From: Planctomycetaceae bacterium
GTDB lineage: Bacteria > Planctomycetota > Planctomycetia > Planctomycetales > Planctomycetaceae
DNA: 64,000 nt
Assembly (NCBI GenBank): GCA_024742875.1
Contig: JANSXP010000022.1
Location: forward strand, 31,094 to 95,093
Reading direction: 5' to 3'
The notes below the pieces were generated by a model. The model did no database searches and was not told where the DNA came from. It saw nothing but the letters and a program-made list of their open reading frames with translations. Below, piece after piece: positions 1 to 9,900 of the stretch; positions within the stretch are counted from its first letter, which is position 1; each line of letters starts with the position of its first letter. The position numbers and the translations under genes were made by a program.

Positions 1-1761
1 CAGAGCTTCCGGCGTGGTCAGATGAAAATAGTGACCATGATCGGCCGTGACAATCATCAGCGATTCTTCCCAGTTGCTGTTGGCTTCCACCCACTTGATG
101 ATGGCGCGAACGGCCCCGTCGCCGCTGTTCAAAGCGCCAATGCTGTTATCAATATTGTTGTCATGATTGGCCCAGTCGACGTCGCCCGCTTCGACCATCA
201 GCACAAATCCGGCCGCCCGTTCGTCCGCCGAAAGCACGGTGATCGCTGCCTGCGTCATTTGACGGATGGTGGGATTGGCAGCCAGTTCCTCTTTGGTATA
301 ACTCTCGGCCTTCCCGCGACCGGCGACCGGCTGATAGTCACCGTTGGCCGTTTGAAAGGGCAGATGTCCGTTGTAGCGGCCGATGCCGTAAAAACCGAGC
401 AGCCGTTTTCCCTCCTGCGCGGCGGTCGCCGCCGCTTTGCGAAGACTTCGCCCCGCGTCCTGACCAGTCACGCTGACGTCCGTCACGTATTTGCCGCCGC
501 GGCCCGCGTCCACTTTCGCCAGATCGCTGTCTGCCAGATACAGATTGCCGGGCTCATAATTGGCCCCCTGCGTGGTTGAGGCGTCCTTCCGCGTGCCAAA
601 CCCGCCGCCAATGACCACATCAAGCCCTGGCAGTGGCGTTGTGGGATGGGCAATCGACGGCAGTCCCAGCATATCGCGGGAAATATCCTGGTAGTCTTTG
701 CGAGTCACATTGTGTGCGTAAGCACAGGCGGGCGTGGCGTGACTGACCGGCACCGAGGAGACCACGCCCACTCGAAAGCCGGCCTGCTGCGCCTCATGAA
801 ACACGGTCGACACCGGCTGCCCGGCAGGGTCCACATTGATGGCATTGTTGTACGTCTTGATTCCGGCCGTCATGCTGGTCGCCGACGACGCGGAGTCTGT
901 GTAGGCATGTTTGGGAAATCCGTCTGATGGCTTCCCAATCAGGTACCCCATGTCCGGTGCGGTAACCCACGGCGCGTCGCCGCCAGCTGCGGCCGCATAG
1001 CCACCGCGGACAGTGCCACCGGGATTCTCCACCGTCTGATCGTCCACACTGGTCTTTGTGCCATCGTTGTGCGGACTGGTCACCATAAAGCCAAACTGCG
1101 TTGTGCCGCCAGCCGCGTAAGTTTGAAAACGCGTGCCCCTGCCACGGCCCGACGTGTAGGCCACCTTCCCCTGGTTGACGATGGCCGCCGCCTGAGTGGT
1201 CTGCCAGTCCATACCGTCAAACACGACCAGAAACAGATGCCGCCTGCCAGCCGCCAGCGCGGCGCGCTGCAGATCGGCAATGTTGGTCTGATCCAGCCAT
1301 CGAGCCGCCTCGTTCACGGTTCCTTCGGGCACATATCCATAAAGCTGACGCACGCCCGGTTCACTGCGATAGACGCTGTTTGCCCCGATGTAGGAAGACA
1401 AGTCAACACCGTCACCCGCTCCCAGGGTGCCAAACGTATAAACGGGCACCAGTCGATTCGAGTGGGTGCCCCACTGCGTGTACTTGTCTGGAAGGACGCC
1501 CCAGTGTGCCGCGTCGGACTTTCCGTCCGCGATGGCCTGAGTCTGGAATGCGGCGACGGTGTCCGGCGTATTGTGTGATTCGTCTGCTCGTGATTCCCCG
1601 ACGGGCAATACATTCCTCCGGGATGGTGCGCTGTCAGACGGCACAGCATCAGATTTTGGGGTATCAGATTGCGCAAAGACCGTCCGTGGCGCGACAAAGC
1701 CACACACCATCGCCGTGGAAACAAACAGAACAGAAAACAGGTACGAGCGAGCAGGCGTCAT
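1..1761 (-). CDS. Alkaline phosphatase, exported (3' end beyond window)
   Basis: Phosphomonoesterase of the PhoA-type superfamily. The reading frame is open from ATG at 1761 to the window edge, 587 codons with no stop, so the C-terminus is missing. Residues 1-30 form a signal peptide ending ...TVFA before Q31, which points to the periplasm. The catalytic motif is clear: T-D-S-A-S-S-A-T with the nucleophile Ser290, followed by a KTYNNAINV stretch as in PhoA. Metal-binding signatures are FDGMDWQT (about residue 175) and VTADHGH near the window edge. Release of inorganic phosphate outside the cytoplasm is inferred from the family. No Pho box was identified upstream. The gene is followed upstream by a convergently read sensor kinase on the same strand, 254 bp away. 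Confidence 0.93.
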   Translation of the reverse strand, partial: MTPARSYLFSVLFVSTAMVCGFVAPRTVFAQSDTPKSDAVPSDSAPSRRNVLPVGESRADESHNTPDTVAAFQTQAIADGKSDAAHWGVLPDKYTQWGTHSNRLVPVYTFGTLGAGDGVDLSSYIGANSVYRSEPGVRQLYGYVPEGTVNEAARWLDQTNIADLQRAALAAGRRHLFLVVFDGMDWQTTQAAAIVNQGKVAYTSGRGRGTRFQTYAAGGTTQFGFMVTSPHNDGTKTSVDDQTVENPGGTVRGGYAAAAGGDAPWVTAPDMGYLIGKPSDGFPKHAYTDSASSATSMTAGIKTYNNAINVDPAGQPVSTVFHEAQQAGFRVGVVSSVPVSHATPACAYAHNVTRKDYQDISRDMLGLPSIAHPTTPLPGLDVVIGGGFGTRKDASTTQGANYEPGNLYLADSDLAKVDAGRGGKYVTDVSVTGQDAGRSLRKAAATAAQEGKRLLGFYGIGRYNGHLPFQTANGDYQPVAGRGKAESYTKEELAANPTIRQMTQAAITVLSADERAAGFVLMVEAGDVDWANHDNNIDNSIGALNSGDGAVRAIIKWVEANSNWEESLMIVTADHGHYFHLTTPEAL

Positions 1762-2015
1762 GGCAGGGTCTTTGGAAGATGGCCAGCGGGAGATCGTTCC
1801 CCCGGAAGTGTACAAACACAGGGTCGGTGAAGACCGAACGGCAGTCGGCGATCACCGTTCGAGCAGTCGGAATTGGACGCCACGGTGGCACCCGGGGCAA
1901 TCCGTCAATTCCCGCAAATCACAGAAAGTGCGATCTGCTCAGAATCCGGAATCCGGATCACGCCCATTCCGTTCACGCCCGCCCGGCGGTCTGGTGCAAT
2001 GACGTGTCCCGGGGA

Positions 2016-3869
2016 TCACCCGGTCTGTGTCACACCGCGACGCATTGTCTCATCGACCGCACGCGTCAGTTGATCAATCGTGAATGGTTTTTGCAGCACC
2101 AAAGGCTGGTTGTCCTCGGTCTGTTCTTCCGGCACGCCCAGATTGCCAGTCACAAACAGCACGCCGATCTCGGGGAATTCCGTCTGAAGACGCGAAGCCA
2201 GCTCTCGACCGGACATTTCCGGCATGGCCATATCACTGATAACCAAATCCACATCGGGCAGGTTTGCCAGGCGGAACAGCGCTTCCACGCCGTTTTCCGC
2301 TTCGTGCACAGTATGGCCATCCAGTTCCAGCATACGGGCGATCGTGGATCGCACCTGTGGCTGATCTTCCACCACCAGAATCTCTGCGGACTCAGCCGTG
2401 CTGACCGATTCACTGGTCTGGGGAACTTCTTCGGCAGCTTCCACGGCGGGCAGAAAAACAGACATCTGCGTCCCGTCAGCGGCAGACTCGGCAGCGATCA
2501 CCCCGCCCAGCTGACGAACAATGCCGTAGCACGTTGACAGCCCCAGCCCGGTGCCCTGCCCGGGCGCTTTGGTGGTGAAGAACGGGTCAAAGATATGCGG
2601 CTGCACCTCATCGGGAATACCGCCGCCGTTATCGATGACGTCCAGAACCACGTATTCTCCAGGCTCACACCCCAGATGCTCCGATTGCATCTGCGACACC
2701 TGCTGATTACGAATCACAACGGCAATGGCCCCGTCGCTGTCGAGGGCATCGCGAGCATTGACGACCAGGTTCAGCAGAACCTGTTCCATGTGGCCGCGAT
2801 CCGCCCGCACAAATTTTTCCGGCGGCTCGGTATTGATGGACAGGCGCACGGTTTCGCCCAGCAGTCGGTCGAGCATCTCCCGCAGATTCCGCACCAGATC
2901 CGCCAGCGACACGGTCTCCAGTTTCACGACCTGCTGCCGGGCGAACGCCAGCAGTTTTTGTGTAAGTCGGGCGGCTCGCTCACTGGTGGCGACAATTTCC
3001 CGCAGCGCCGGGGAAACGGGACTGTGCTCGCCGACCTGCATCAGCGCCAGCTCGGCCGGACCGATGATCGCGGTCAGCAGGTTGTTGAAGTCGTGTGCGA
3101 CACCGCCGGCGAGGTGTCCGATCGCCTCAATTTTTTGCGACTGCCGCAGTTGATTTTCCAGCACGTGTCGCTGCGTGACATCGCGGGTAATGGCCAGATG
3201 CATCAGCGGTTCGTCGTGTCCGCGACCGGGCCGAGCCAGAGGCACCGCGATGGTCTCCATCGAACGGCGTGTACCATCCAGAGCGATAATTTCAAAACTC
3301 AGTTCGCCGGCTTCCCCGTGGCAGACCCGGCTGTTGAATTCGATAAAGCGGTCACGATCTTCCGGTGCCATCAGGTCGTAAACGCTCTGGCCAATCACAT
3401 CGTCGCGCTCGGTGGCGCCCACCATGGTGAGACCGGCACGATTCATGTCCAGAAGTTCGCCGTCGGCTGCGACAATCTTCACGCACTCCGGCTCAGCTTC
3501 GATGATCGAGTGCAGGTAAACGGACTTCTCTTCGAGATCCCGCGCGGTTCGGTGATGCTCAGTGACGTCGCGTCCGACAGCCACCGTGCGGTTGTCCGCC
3601 AGACAAGTCAGCTGCCAGCTGCTCCAGCGATGCTGATCGGGCTGGAAGCCCTCAAACTGAACCGTCTCGCCAGCGGTAACGAGCTTCTCCAGCAGGTCGG
3701 TCAGTCGCCCGGCACCGTCGTCGTCAAAGAAGCACGTCAGCGGATGCAGGTCCGCAGTGACTCCCAGCAATCGCCGACAGCTGTCGTTGATCCGAATGAT
3801 CCCTCCGGTCGTATTGACTTCGCACATCGCATCGGCGGTCTGCGAAAAGAGATATTCGTAATCACCCAT
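2016..3869 (-). CDS. PAS-domain hybrid sensor histidine kinase with C-terminal receiver
   Basis: 617-residue cytosolic hybrid kinase. PAS domains occupy about 1-110 and 115-240. HisKA follows with phosphoacceptor His259 in [15 protein letters not shown]. The HATPase domain has N-box Asn371, G1 box DNGGGIPD (413-420) and GTGLGLS (439-445). A receiver domain starts near 496 with acidic pair Glu501/Asp502, phosphoacceptor Asp546 and Lys594. No membrane segment is present, so it probably senses a cytoplasmic signal through its PAS domains. The longer frame back to 4166 adds a low-complexity stretch unlike a PAS start. The ATG at 3869 has GGGAG seven bases upstream, so that start was chosen. No cognate output regulator lies nearby. 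Confidence 0.93.
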   Translation of the reverse strand: MGDYEYLFSQTADAMCEVNTTGGIIRINDSCRRLLGVTADLHPLTCFFDDDGAGRLTDLLEKLVTAGETVQFEGFQPDQHRWSSWQLTCLADNRTVAVGRDVTEHHRTARDLEEKSVYLHSIIEAEPECVKIVAADGELLDMNRAGLTMVGATERDDVIGQSVYDLMAPEDRDRFIEFNSRVCHGEAGELSFEIIALDGTRRSMETIAVPLARPGRGHDEPLMHLAITRDVTQRHVLENQLRQSQKIEAIGHLAGGVAHDFNNLLTAIIGPAELALMQVGEHSPVSPALREIVATSERAARLTQKLLAFARQQVVKLETVSLADLVRNLREMLDRLLGETVRLSINTEPPEKFVRADRGHMEQVLLNLVVNARDALDSDGAIAVVIRNQQVSQMQSEHLGCEPGEYVVLDVIDNGGGIPDEVQPHIFDPFFTTKAPGQGTGLGLSTCYGIVRQLGGVIAAESAADGTQMSVFLPAVEAAEEVPQTSESVSTAESAEILVVEDQPQVRSTIARMLELDGHTVHEAENGVEALFRLANLPDVDLVISDMAMPEMSGRELASRLQTEFPEIGVLFVTGNLGVPEEQTEDNQPLVLQKPFTIDQLTRAVDETMRRGVTQTG

Positions 3870-4370
3870 GCGGACTCCCGGCTTAGAGGCAAACGCGGAG
3901 GCTAACTCTCTGAACGTCGCGAAGTAAAGAGACGCGCAGATGGGGTCTTTCCCACCGAAGGTTACCGGTGAGGCGCGTTCCTTGCCACCGCTGCTGGCCT
4001 GTGGAACAACGACAACGACAATTGAGACGCCTCGACACGCGTCCACCCGACAGCGGTACGAACACTTACCACAACGTTCACTTCCGTCCCGAGGCTTGCC
4101 AGCGGCGTGGCCTGCTGGTGAGTCTTTCGCCCCCCCGGTGCAGACGTCATGCGTTCGCAAACACACCGACTCGTCAGGGTAGCAATCCTCTGCAGGATCG
4201 CGAGTTCCGGTACCAGCGGCATTGCACCCGGATCCCTGACCAGTAGTCTTCTGCGGGGCATTTTCACAACCACCCAGGCCATCGCAGAAGCTGTGAAAAT
4301 TGCGGCGTGACCACTTCGTTCACAGAGACCAAGGACATGATCTGTCCCCAACCAACACCAGAATCCCCGT
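3870..4370. other. Divergent intergenic region between sensor kinase and WYL regulator
   Basis: About 500 bp separating two divergent genes, which must hold both promoters. Short frames here are extensions or shadows of the flanking genes with no recognisable domain. No convincing promoter hexamer pair, hairpin or repeat was found. Confidence 0.5.
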
Positions 4371-5348
4371 ATGCGAATCTCCCCACAACTTGGCCGACAA
4401 TGGAAAGTCCTGCGACTGCTCGACTGCTCCCGTGTCGGCTACACGATTAATGAGCTGGTTCGAGAAACAGAAGTTTCAGAAAAGACGGTGCGGCGTGACC
4501 TTCAGGTTCTGCAGACAGAGTTTTCCATCTGCGAAGTGTCGCACGACGGCGTCAAACGCTGGCAGATGCCTCCGCTCGGCAAGCAGCTGGGATTTCAACT
4601 GACCGAACTGATGGCCATGCATTTGTTTCAGCAGTTTCTGGACCCGCTGGCCGGCACGCCATTCTGGGAAGGCAGCCGCAGTGTCTTTCAGAAGGTGAAG
4701 GGAGCACTGGGAGACAGCGGAGCTCGTTATCTGCAACAGATGTCAACCGCACTGACGTCCACTTCAGTGGGCGCAGGCGACTATGAAGATCGCGGCGGCG
4801 TCATTGATCGGCTGCTGCTGAGCATGGAAGAGAACCGCGTCGTCACAGCCGCATATCGCTCCTCACAGCGGCCCACGGCAGAATCCCGCCGCCTTCACCC
4901 ACTGGGCATGGTGCATCATCGCGGCAGCCTTTATCTGATCGCCTGGTCTGTCCATCATGGCGAGGTTCGCAACTTCAAAATCGACCGCATGGAGTCGGCC
5001 GATCTGCAGCAGGAGCAGTTCGAGCCGCCTGAGGCGTTTGACCTGAGCGACTGGCTGAGCAAGTGCTTCGGTGTCTGGCGGACCGGCAGCGAAGACCTGC
5101 AAACAATCCGCATTCAGTTCACAGCCGAGTGCGCCCGCTATGTCCAGGAATCCACCTGGCATGAATCGCAGCATCTGGAATCTCAGCCGGACGGCAGCCT
5201 GATTGCCACATTCCACCTCCCGGACACCCAGGAAATCAAACGCTGGATCATGAGTTTTGGGCCTGGTGCCCAAGCGCTGGCACCGGCCGCACTTGTGAAT
5301 GAAATCCAGCAGGAGCTGAAGCAGATGCTGGAAGGGTATGGATGCTGA
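4371..5348 (+). CDS. Helix-turn-helix transcriptional regulator with WYL domain
   Basis: 325-residue regulator. Residues 1-65 form a DeoR-like winged helix, with VRETEVSEKTVRRDLQVLQ as the recognition-helix region. A WYL domain sits at about 150-235 (HHRGSLYLIAWSVHHGEVRNF, then a KIDRM segment), followed by the WCX-like C-terminal extension typical of the family. WYL domains bind ligands, including nucleic acids, and such proteins often control DNA-repair or defence genes. It lies 215 bp upstream of an Mrr-type nuclease on the same strand, so control of that nuclease or autoregulation is plausible but inferred. Confidence 0.9.
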   Translation: MRISPQLGRQWKVLRLLDCSRVGYTINELVRETEVSEKTVRRDLQVLQTEFSICEVSHDGVKRWQMPPLGKQLGFQLTELMAMHLFQQFLDPLAGTPFWEGSRSVFQKVKGALGDSGARYLQQMSTALTSTSVGAGDYEDRGGVIDRLLLSMEENRVVTAAYRSSQRPTAESRRLHPLGMVHHRGSLYLIAWSVHHGEVRNFKIDRMESADLQQEQFEPPEAFDLSDWLSKCFGVWRTGSEDLQTIRIQFTAECARYVQESTWHESQHLESQPDGSLIATFHLPDTQEIKRWIMSFGPGAQALAPAALVNEIQQELKQMLEGYGC

Positions 5349-5563
5349 CCACAATGTCTTCTCAAGAATTTGTCTTCCCAAGAGACCGGCGTTCTTTTCT
5401 TTGCCGGCCGGAATGTGGCCCGCTCCTTTTTTGCACCGCAACTCCCGCACTCCGACGGGTTTCAGTGGTTGATGCTGACCCTATTCGAAGAGGGCTTGCT
5501 GGAGCTGCGAATTACTTTCTCTCAGGACCAGTACGCCTCAGATCAAGTTACGAGAATTCCTAA

Positions 5564-6472
5564 ATGCCTATCCCAGACTTCCAAAGTGTAATGTTTCCGT
5601 TGTTGATGCATGCCTCTGACGGCAATGAACACAGTGTGGCGGCTGCGCGTGACGCCATCGCAGATAAATTCGAATTGACCGAGGCGGAACGTGAAGAACG
5701 GCTTCCGAGTGGTTCCACGAAGACATTCCACAATCGAGTGGCATGGGCGAAGACATATCTCGAAAGAGCGTGTCTCCTGACAATGGTCCGCCGCGGTGTC
5801 TTCAAGATCAGTGCACGCGGCAAGGAGCTAATTCAGGAATCGCCGGCCAGAATCGACATAGACTTTCTCAAAAGATATCCAGAATTCGCTGCCTTCCGAA
5901 AACAATCCTCTGACGCAGAATCAAAGAGTGATGCGTCAAATTCCCCTACGACCGCCACACCTGAAGACCGCCTGAAAGACGCACATGCAGAGCTGCAGGA
6001 CGCTCTCGCCAACGACCTCCTATTGCACATTCGCGAAGCCCATCCCTCATTTTTTGAAAGCCTCGTCGTCGACCTGATGCTCAGAATGGGATACGGCGGG
6101 CCCCGTGACGAATCCGGATTTGTCACTTCCTATGGAAGTGATGAAGGAATAGACGGAATCATCTATGAAGACGCACTGGGGCTCGACGTCGTGTATCTCC
6201 AGGCAAAACGCTGGGAGAACACGGTCGGCCGACCGGAAATTCAGAAATTCGTGGGTGCGTTACACGGCAAGCGTGCTCGGAAAGGCGTGTTTCTGACAAC
6301 GAGTAGTTTTTCCAGCGAAGCCCTCGAGTATGTGAAGACGATCGACCCAAGAGTGGTTCTAGTGGACGGGACACGCCTCGCTCACCTGATGATCGAAAAT
6401 GACGTTGGGGTTAGCACAGCGAAGAACTTTGCTGTCAAAAAAGTCGACTCCGATTATTTCGAGGGGGAATGA
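5564..6472 (+). CDS. mrr: Mrr-type restriction endonuclease
   Basis: 302 residues, close to the length of E. coli Mrr (about 304). The N-terminal winged-helix domain (1-95) contains the family stretch ending GVFKISARGKEL. A PD-(D/E)XK nuclease domain follows at about 150-285: LVVDLMLRMGYGG, then GIDGII and the catalytic strand VYLQAKRWE. The QAK signature and the preceding Asp are intact, so it should be active. Mrr enzymes cut DNA carrying modified bases, a type IV restriction role. Base composition appears lower in GC than the neighbours, hinting at acquisition. No methyltransferase is adjacent, as expected for type IV. The 215 bp before it hold no clear gene. Confidence 0.9.
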   Translation: MPIPDFQSVMFPLLMHASDGNEHSVAAARDAIADKFELTEAEREERLPSGSTKTFHNRVAWAKTYLERACLLTMVRRGVFKISARGKELIQESPARIDIDFLKRYPEFAAFRKQSSDAESKSDASNSPTTATPEDRLKDAHAELQDALANDLLLHIREAHPSFFESLVVDLMLRMGYGGPRDESGFVTSYGSDEGIDGIIYEDALGLDVVYLQAKRWENTVGRPEIQKFVGALHGKRARKGVFLTTSSFSSEALEYVKTIDPRVVLVDGTRLAHLMIENDVGVSTAKNFAVKKVDSDYFEGE

Positions 6473-6693
6473 CCACAACAAACGCGTCCAGACATTTCAC
6501 GAACTACCAAACATGCGGGAATCAACCTCAGAGTTCCCAAAGCTCAATCGCCCCTGACCGGGCATCGCTGCTTGGTCGACGAAAAAGCCCGAAGCACCGT
6601 CCGTGATGCTTCGGGCTCGGCCCGCGGTTCTCTGGACGCGGACATCTTCAGGTTGAGTGTGTGGCGTCATGCCAGACCGCAGTGGACGGCCAC

Positions 6694-6910
6694 GCGCGGT
6701 ACCACCTCGCTGATCGCAGCGACCAACGGGAGCGACTCGGCGCAAAAGACCTCCCATTCTCATCGGTCCTCCACGCCAAAGTCCGCCGCGACTCACAGCC
6801 AAGCGCGGTACCACCTCGCTGATCGCAGCGACCAACGGGAGCGACTCGGCGCAGAGACGCCCCATTTTCATCGGCCCTCCACGCCACCGCCCCCGCCGGG
6901 GCCCCCGGCG
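6694..6910 (-). repeat. Stop-codon-abutting GC-rich repeat, copy A, with internal duplication
   Basis: Read on the minus strand, this begins directly after the TAA (6911-6913) of the Calx-beta protein with a GC palindrome, GCCGGGGGCCCCGGC, then GGCGGTGGCGTGG. A short conserved reading frame beginning ATGAAAATGG and a CTGCGCCGAGTCGCTC core follow. The right half is duplicated: 6694-6778 and 6803-6886 are near-identical 85-bp units, offset 109 bp. Related copies lie at 30743, 44411, 46563, 54230 and 63871. It resembles extragenic palindromic elements. Whether it acts as an mRNA 3' end or is a mobile repeat is unknown. Confidence 0.85.
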
Positions 6911-9900
6911 TTAGAGGCCGACGTCGGCGAGTTGGGACATGATCTGGTCGATGATGGCTCCTGGGTCGGCGATGGAGTCGGCCTCGAATCCGGTGATGAT
7001 GGGGGAGATGCCATGGGAGGTTCCGGCTGACATGTTGTAGGCATCGTTGCCGGAGCGGCCGTAGGCGTACAGGCGACGACCAACGGCTGTGGTGCCTTCG
7101 GTGACCATGGTGTCATTGCCGGTGCCTGCGTCGTAGACGACGTCGGTGCCGAAGCTGGTGTCCTGCACGGCAAAGACATCGTTGCCGCCGCGACCGTTGA
7201 AGATCGTGACGCCTGTGACTGTCGTGCTGTTGACGTAGACCGAGTCGTTCCCGCCAAAGGTGTTGACGCGGAACAGGTTGCCGAACTGAGAGTTGGTCAC
7301 GGCGAACGTGTTGTTGCCGGCGTTGGTGGCACGATAGTCGGCAAGAATGCTGACGCTCAGGTCATCGGCCACAAAGTAGTCATCACCGCCAGCAACGATG
7401 TACATGCTGCGGTCAACGTCGACACCCTGGATGACGACGGCGTCACTGCCGGAGGCCAGATTCACATGCAGGTCACCGGGGATGGACGTCCAGCCTTCCA
7501 CGACAAACTGCGAGCCGCCCACGATTGTGGTATCACCAAGCCCCGAGACGGTGATCCAGCCATCGTCGTTGGTATTGATGAGGATGCCGTTGTTGGCCGT
7601 GTCGCCGTTGATGAACAGACTGTTGCCGATCACGCGGACGTTGACGTCGCCGGCACCGGCAAACGTGATGCCGTCACCGCCGCCGGTTCCGCCACCATTA
7701 CCACCGCCGTCACCGCCACCCCCACCGGGGCCTCCGCCATCACCGGGACCACCGCCGCCAGGTTCCAGTTCGGTGTTGCCAAAGTTCAGGCCACCGTAGA
7801 ACTGGCCTGGCTGCACCTGCAGACGAATCTCAAACGGGTTCTCGGCTTCGGACAGCAGCGTGGGATTGGTGTAGTACTCGGGCGGCAGCTGGGCGAGCAG
7901 ATCGCCGGACAGATTGCTGCGGGGACTGCCGTTCCAGGCGAAGAATTCACCGCTGGGGACGATGAAGAACCAGTTGTCGGTGCCCCGCATCCAGCGTTCC
8001 TGCAGGCCGCCCCAGTTTTCGAACAGGTTTTCACCGGTAGTCAGATTGTACTGCTGATCCAGTTCCCATGCCTGAATCTGGGCGGGGCCGCCGGGAGCCG
8101 TTTGCCGCCAGCCGTCCTGCTGCACTTCGCGAACGACGTATTCGGCCGCGTCGACGTTGAGGAACTGATAGACGCCCGTTTCTGTGGCGGGGTCAATCTG
8201 GCCGTCTGCGTTCAGGTCAATGTCGGCGGTCGTGGTGGTGTCAACGACGCTGCCTGACGCGTTCACCAGTTCAACCACCCAGCCGTTGAGCCAGGGTTCG
8301 TTGTTGTCACGCACGCCGTCGGCGTTCAGGTCATTCCATTTACGGCCCTGAATCTGCCCCTGAGCCACCAAACTGACGTTACCGAAATTGGCCGTTGCCG
8401 TTTCTCCGTCGGCCAGCGTGTAGGTGATAATCTCGGCAAATGGGGCGTCGTAAAGCAGCGCGAGGTCTTCGTAGTACTCGGGACTGAGCACTGCGGTTTC
8501 GGTTCCCGTGAGGTTATCCCGGCCACTGCCATCCCATTCCCACAACGTGCCGTCGGGCGTCATGAAGAACCATCCCTGAGGGCTGAGCATCCATTTTTCC
8601 TGGCGACCGCCCCAGTCGAAGAAATCAAAGACGGTGCTCCGCAGCTCCAGTGTGGTGTCCAGCTCGTAGGCGAGAGCTTCCAGCGGCGTGTCCGGAGACG
8701 TTTGCCGCCAGCCGTCCTGCTGCACTTCAAACACTGTGTAACTGCCGGGGGAGACCGTGAAGCTGTACCAGCCGACTTCTGTCGCCGAATCAATCTGGTT
8801 GTCGTTGTTGAGGTCGCGATCGGCCGTGACCGTGGTGCCGATGTTGACACCGTCTGCGTTGTACAGCTGGATCGTCCAGCCGTTCAGGAAACCTTCGCCG
8901 GGATCCAGCTGTCCGTTGCCATTGGAGTCGTTCCACTTGCGTCCTTCGATGGTGGCGGATTCGCCCTGACCTTCATTGTCTTCGATCACTGAGAAGCCGA
9001 CCGAGCGATCGATGACGGCGCCCACGGAATCAGACAGTCGCAGCTGAATACCTTCGGTGAATTCCGTCTCCACATCATCGATGGTGGGGACGGTGATGGT
9101 CTGTGAGAGCGGACCGTCCGGTGTGAAGGTGAGCGTGCCGCTGGTGGCCTGAAAATCAGCGCCCTCCGTGGCCGATTCCGGTCCGCTGCCCTCTGCCCGG
9201 TAATTGACAGTGACATTGGTGGAAGGGGCTCCATCCAGCGAAACCGTAAAGATCAGATCTCCTCCTTCGGTGACGGCCACCGCATCACTTACGGAGAAGC
9301 TGACATCGGGCGGCGCGTCGTTGTCGAGAATGCGAGCTTCTGAACGGGCGTTGCCAAGAATGACATCGGGATCGCTGGTGACGATCAGTTCAAAATACTC
9401 ACTGGGCTCGAGGATTGTGTCATTGATTGTGGGAATCTGGATGTTGATCGACGACTGCCCGGTGGGAATGGTGACCGTCTCACTGGTGGCGCCCGTGTAG
9501 TCCTGCCCATCCACGGCAACCGTGGTGGGCGAACTGGAGGGACCACCATCCACGGTGGAGTACGTCACGTTGACCGGTCGCGGCGCTGGGTTCGTGAGTG
9601 TGACCTGAAACGAGGCCAGTTCGCCTTCGGTCACGTCAATGTTCTCCACCACGTTGAGCGTGATGGCCGTGTCGTTGTCGGCAATGGTGCCGTTGGCCGT
9701 TGAAACCGCCAGGGTCGCTCCGACGGGGTTGGACAGCGAGACGGAAAAGGACTCATCCAGCTCATCCTGCGGATCGTCAATGGTCGTGATGGAGATCGTC
9801 TTCTGCGTCTCGCCGGGGGCAAAAACGAGCGTCTGTCCGGCGACCGCCTCGTAGTCTTCACCGGCCAGCGCGGGGTTGCTGCCGGTGCCATTGGCTGTGG

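Noticed and set aside
22..2537. Several plus-strand frames over the first 2.5 kb
   Set aside because: They are antisense to the truncated alkaline phosphatase and the sensor kinase.
5342..5591. Two 73-residue frames between the WYL and Mrr genes
   Set aside because: They overlap each other and have no domain or ribosome-binding site. A decayed gene remnant cannot be excluded, but there is not enough to call one.
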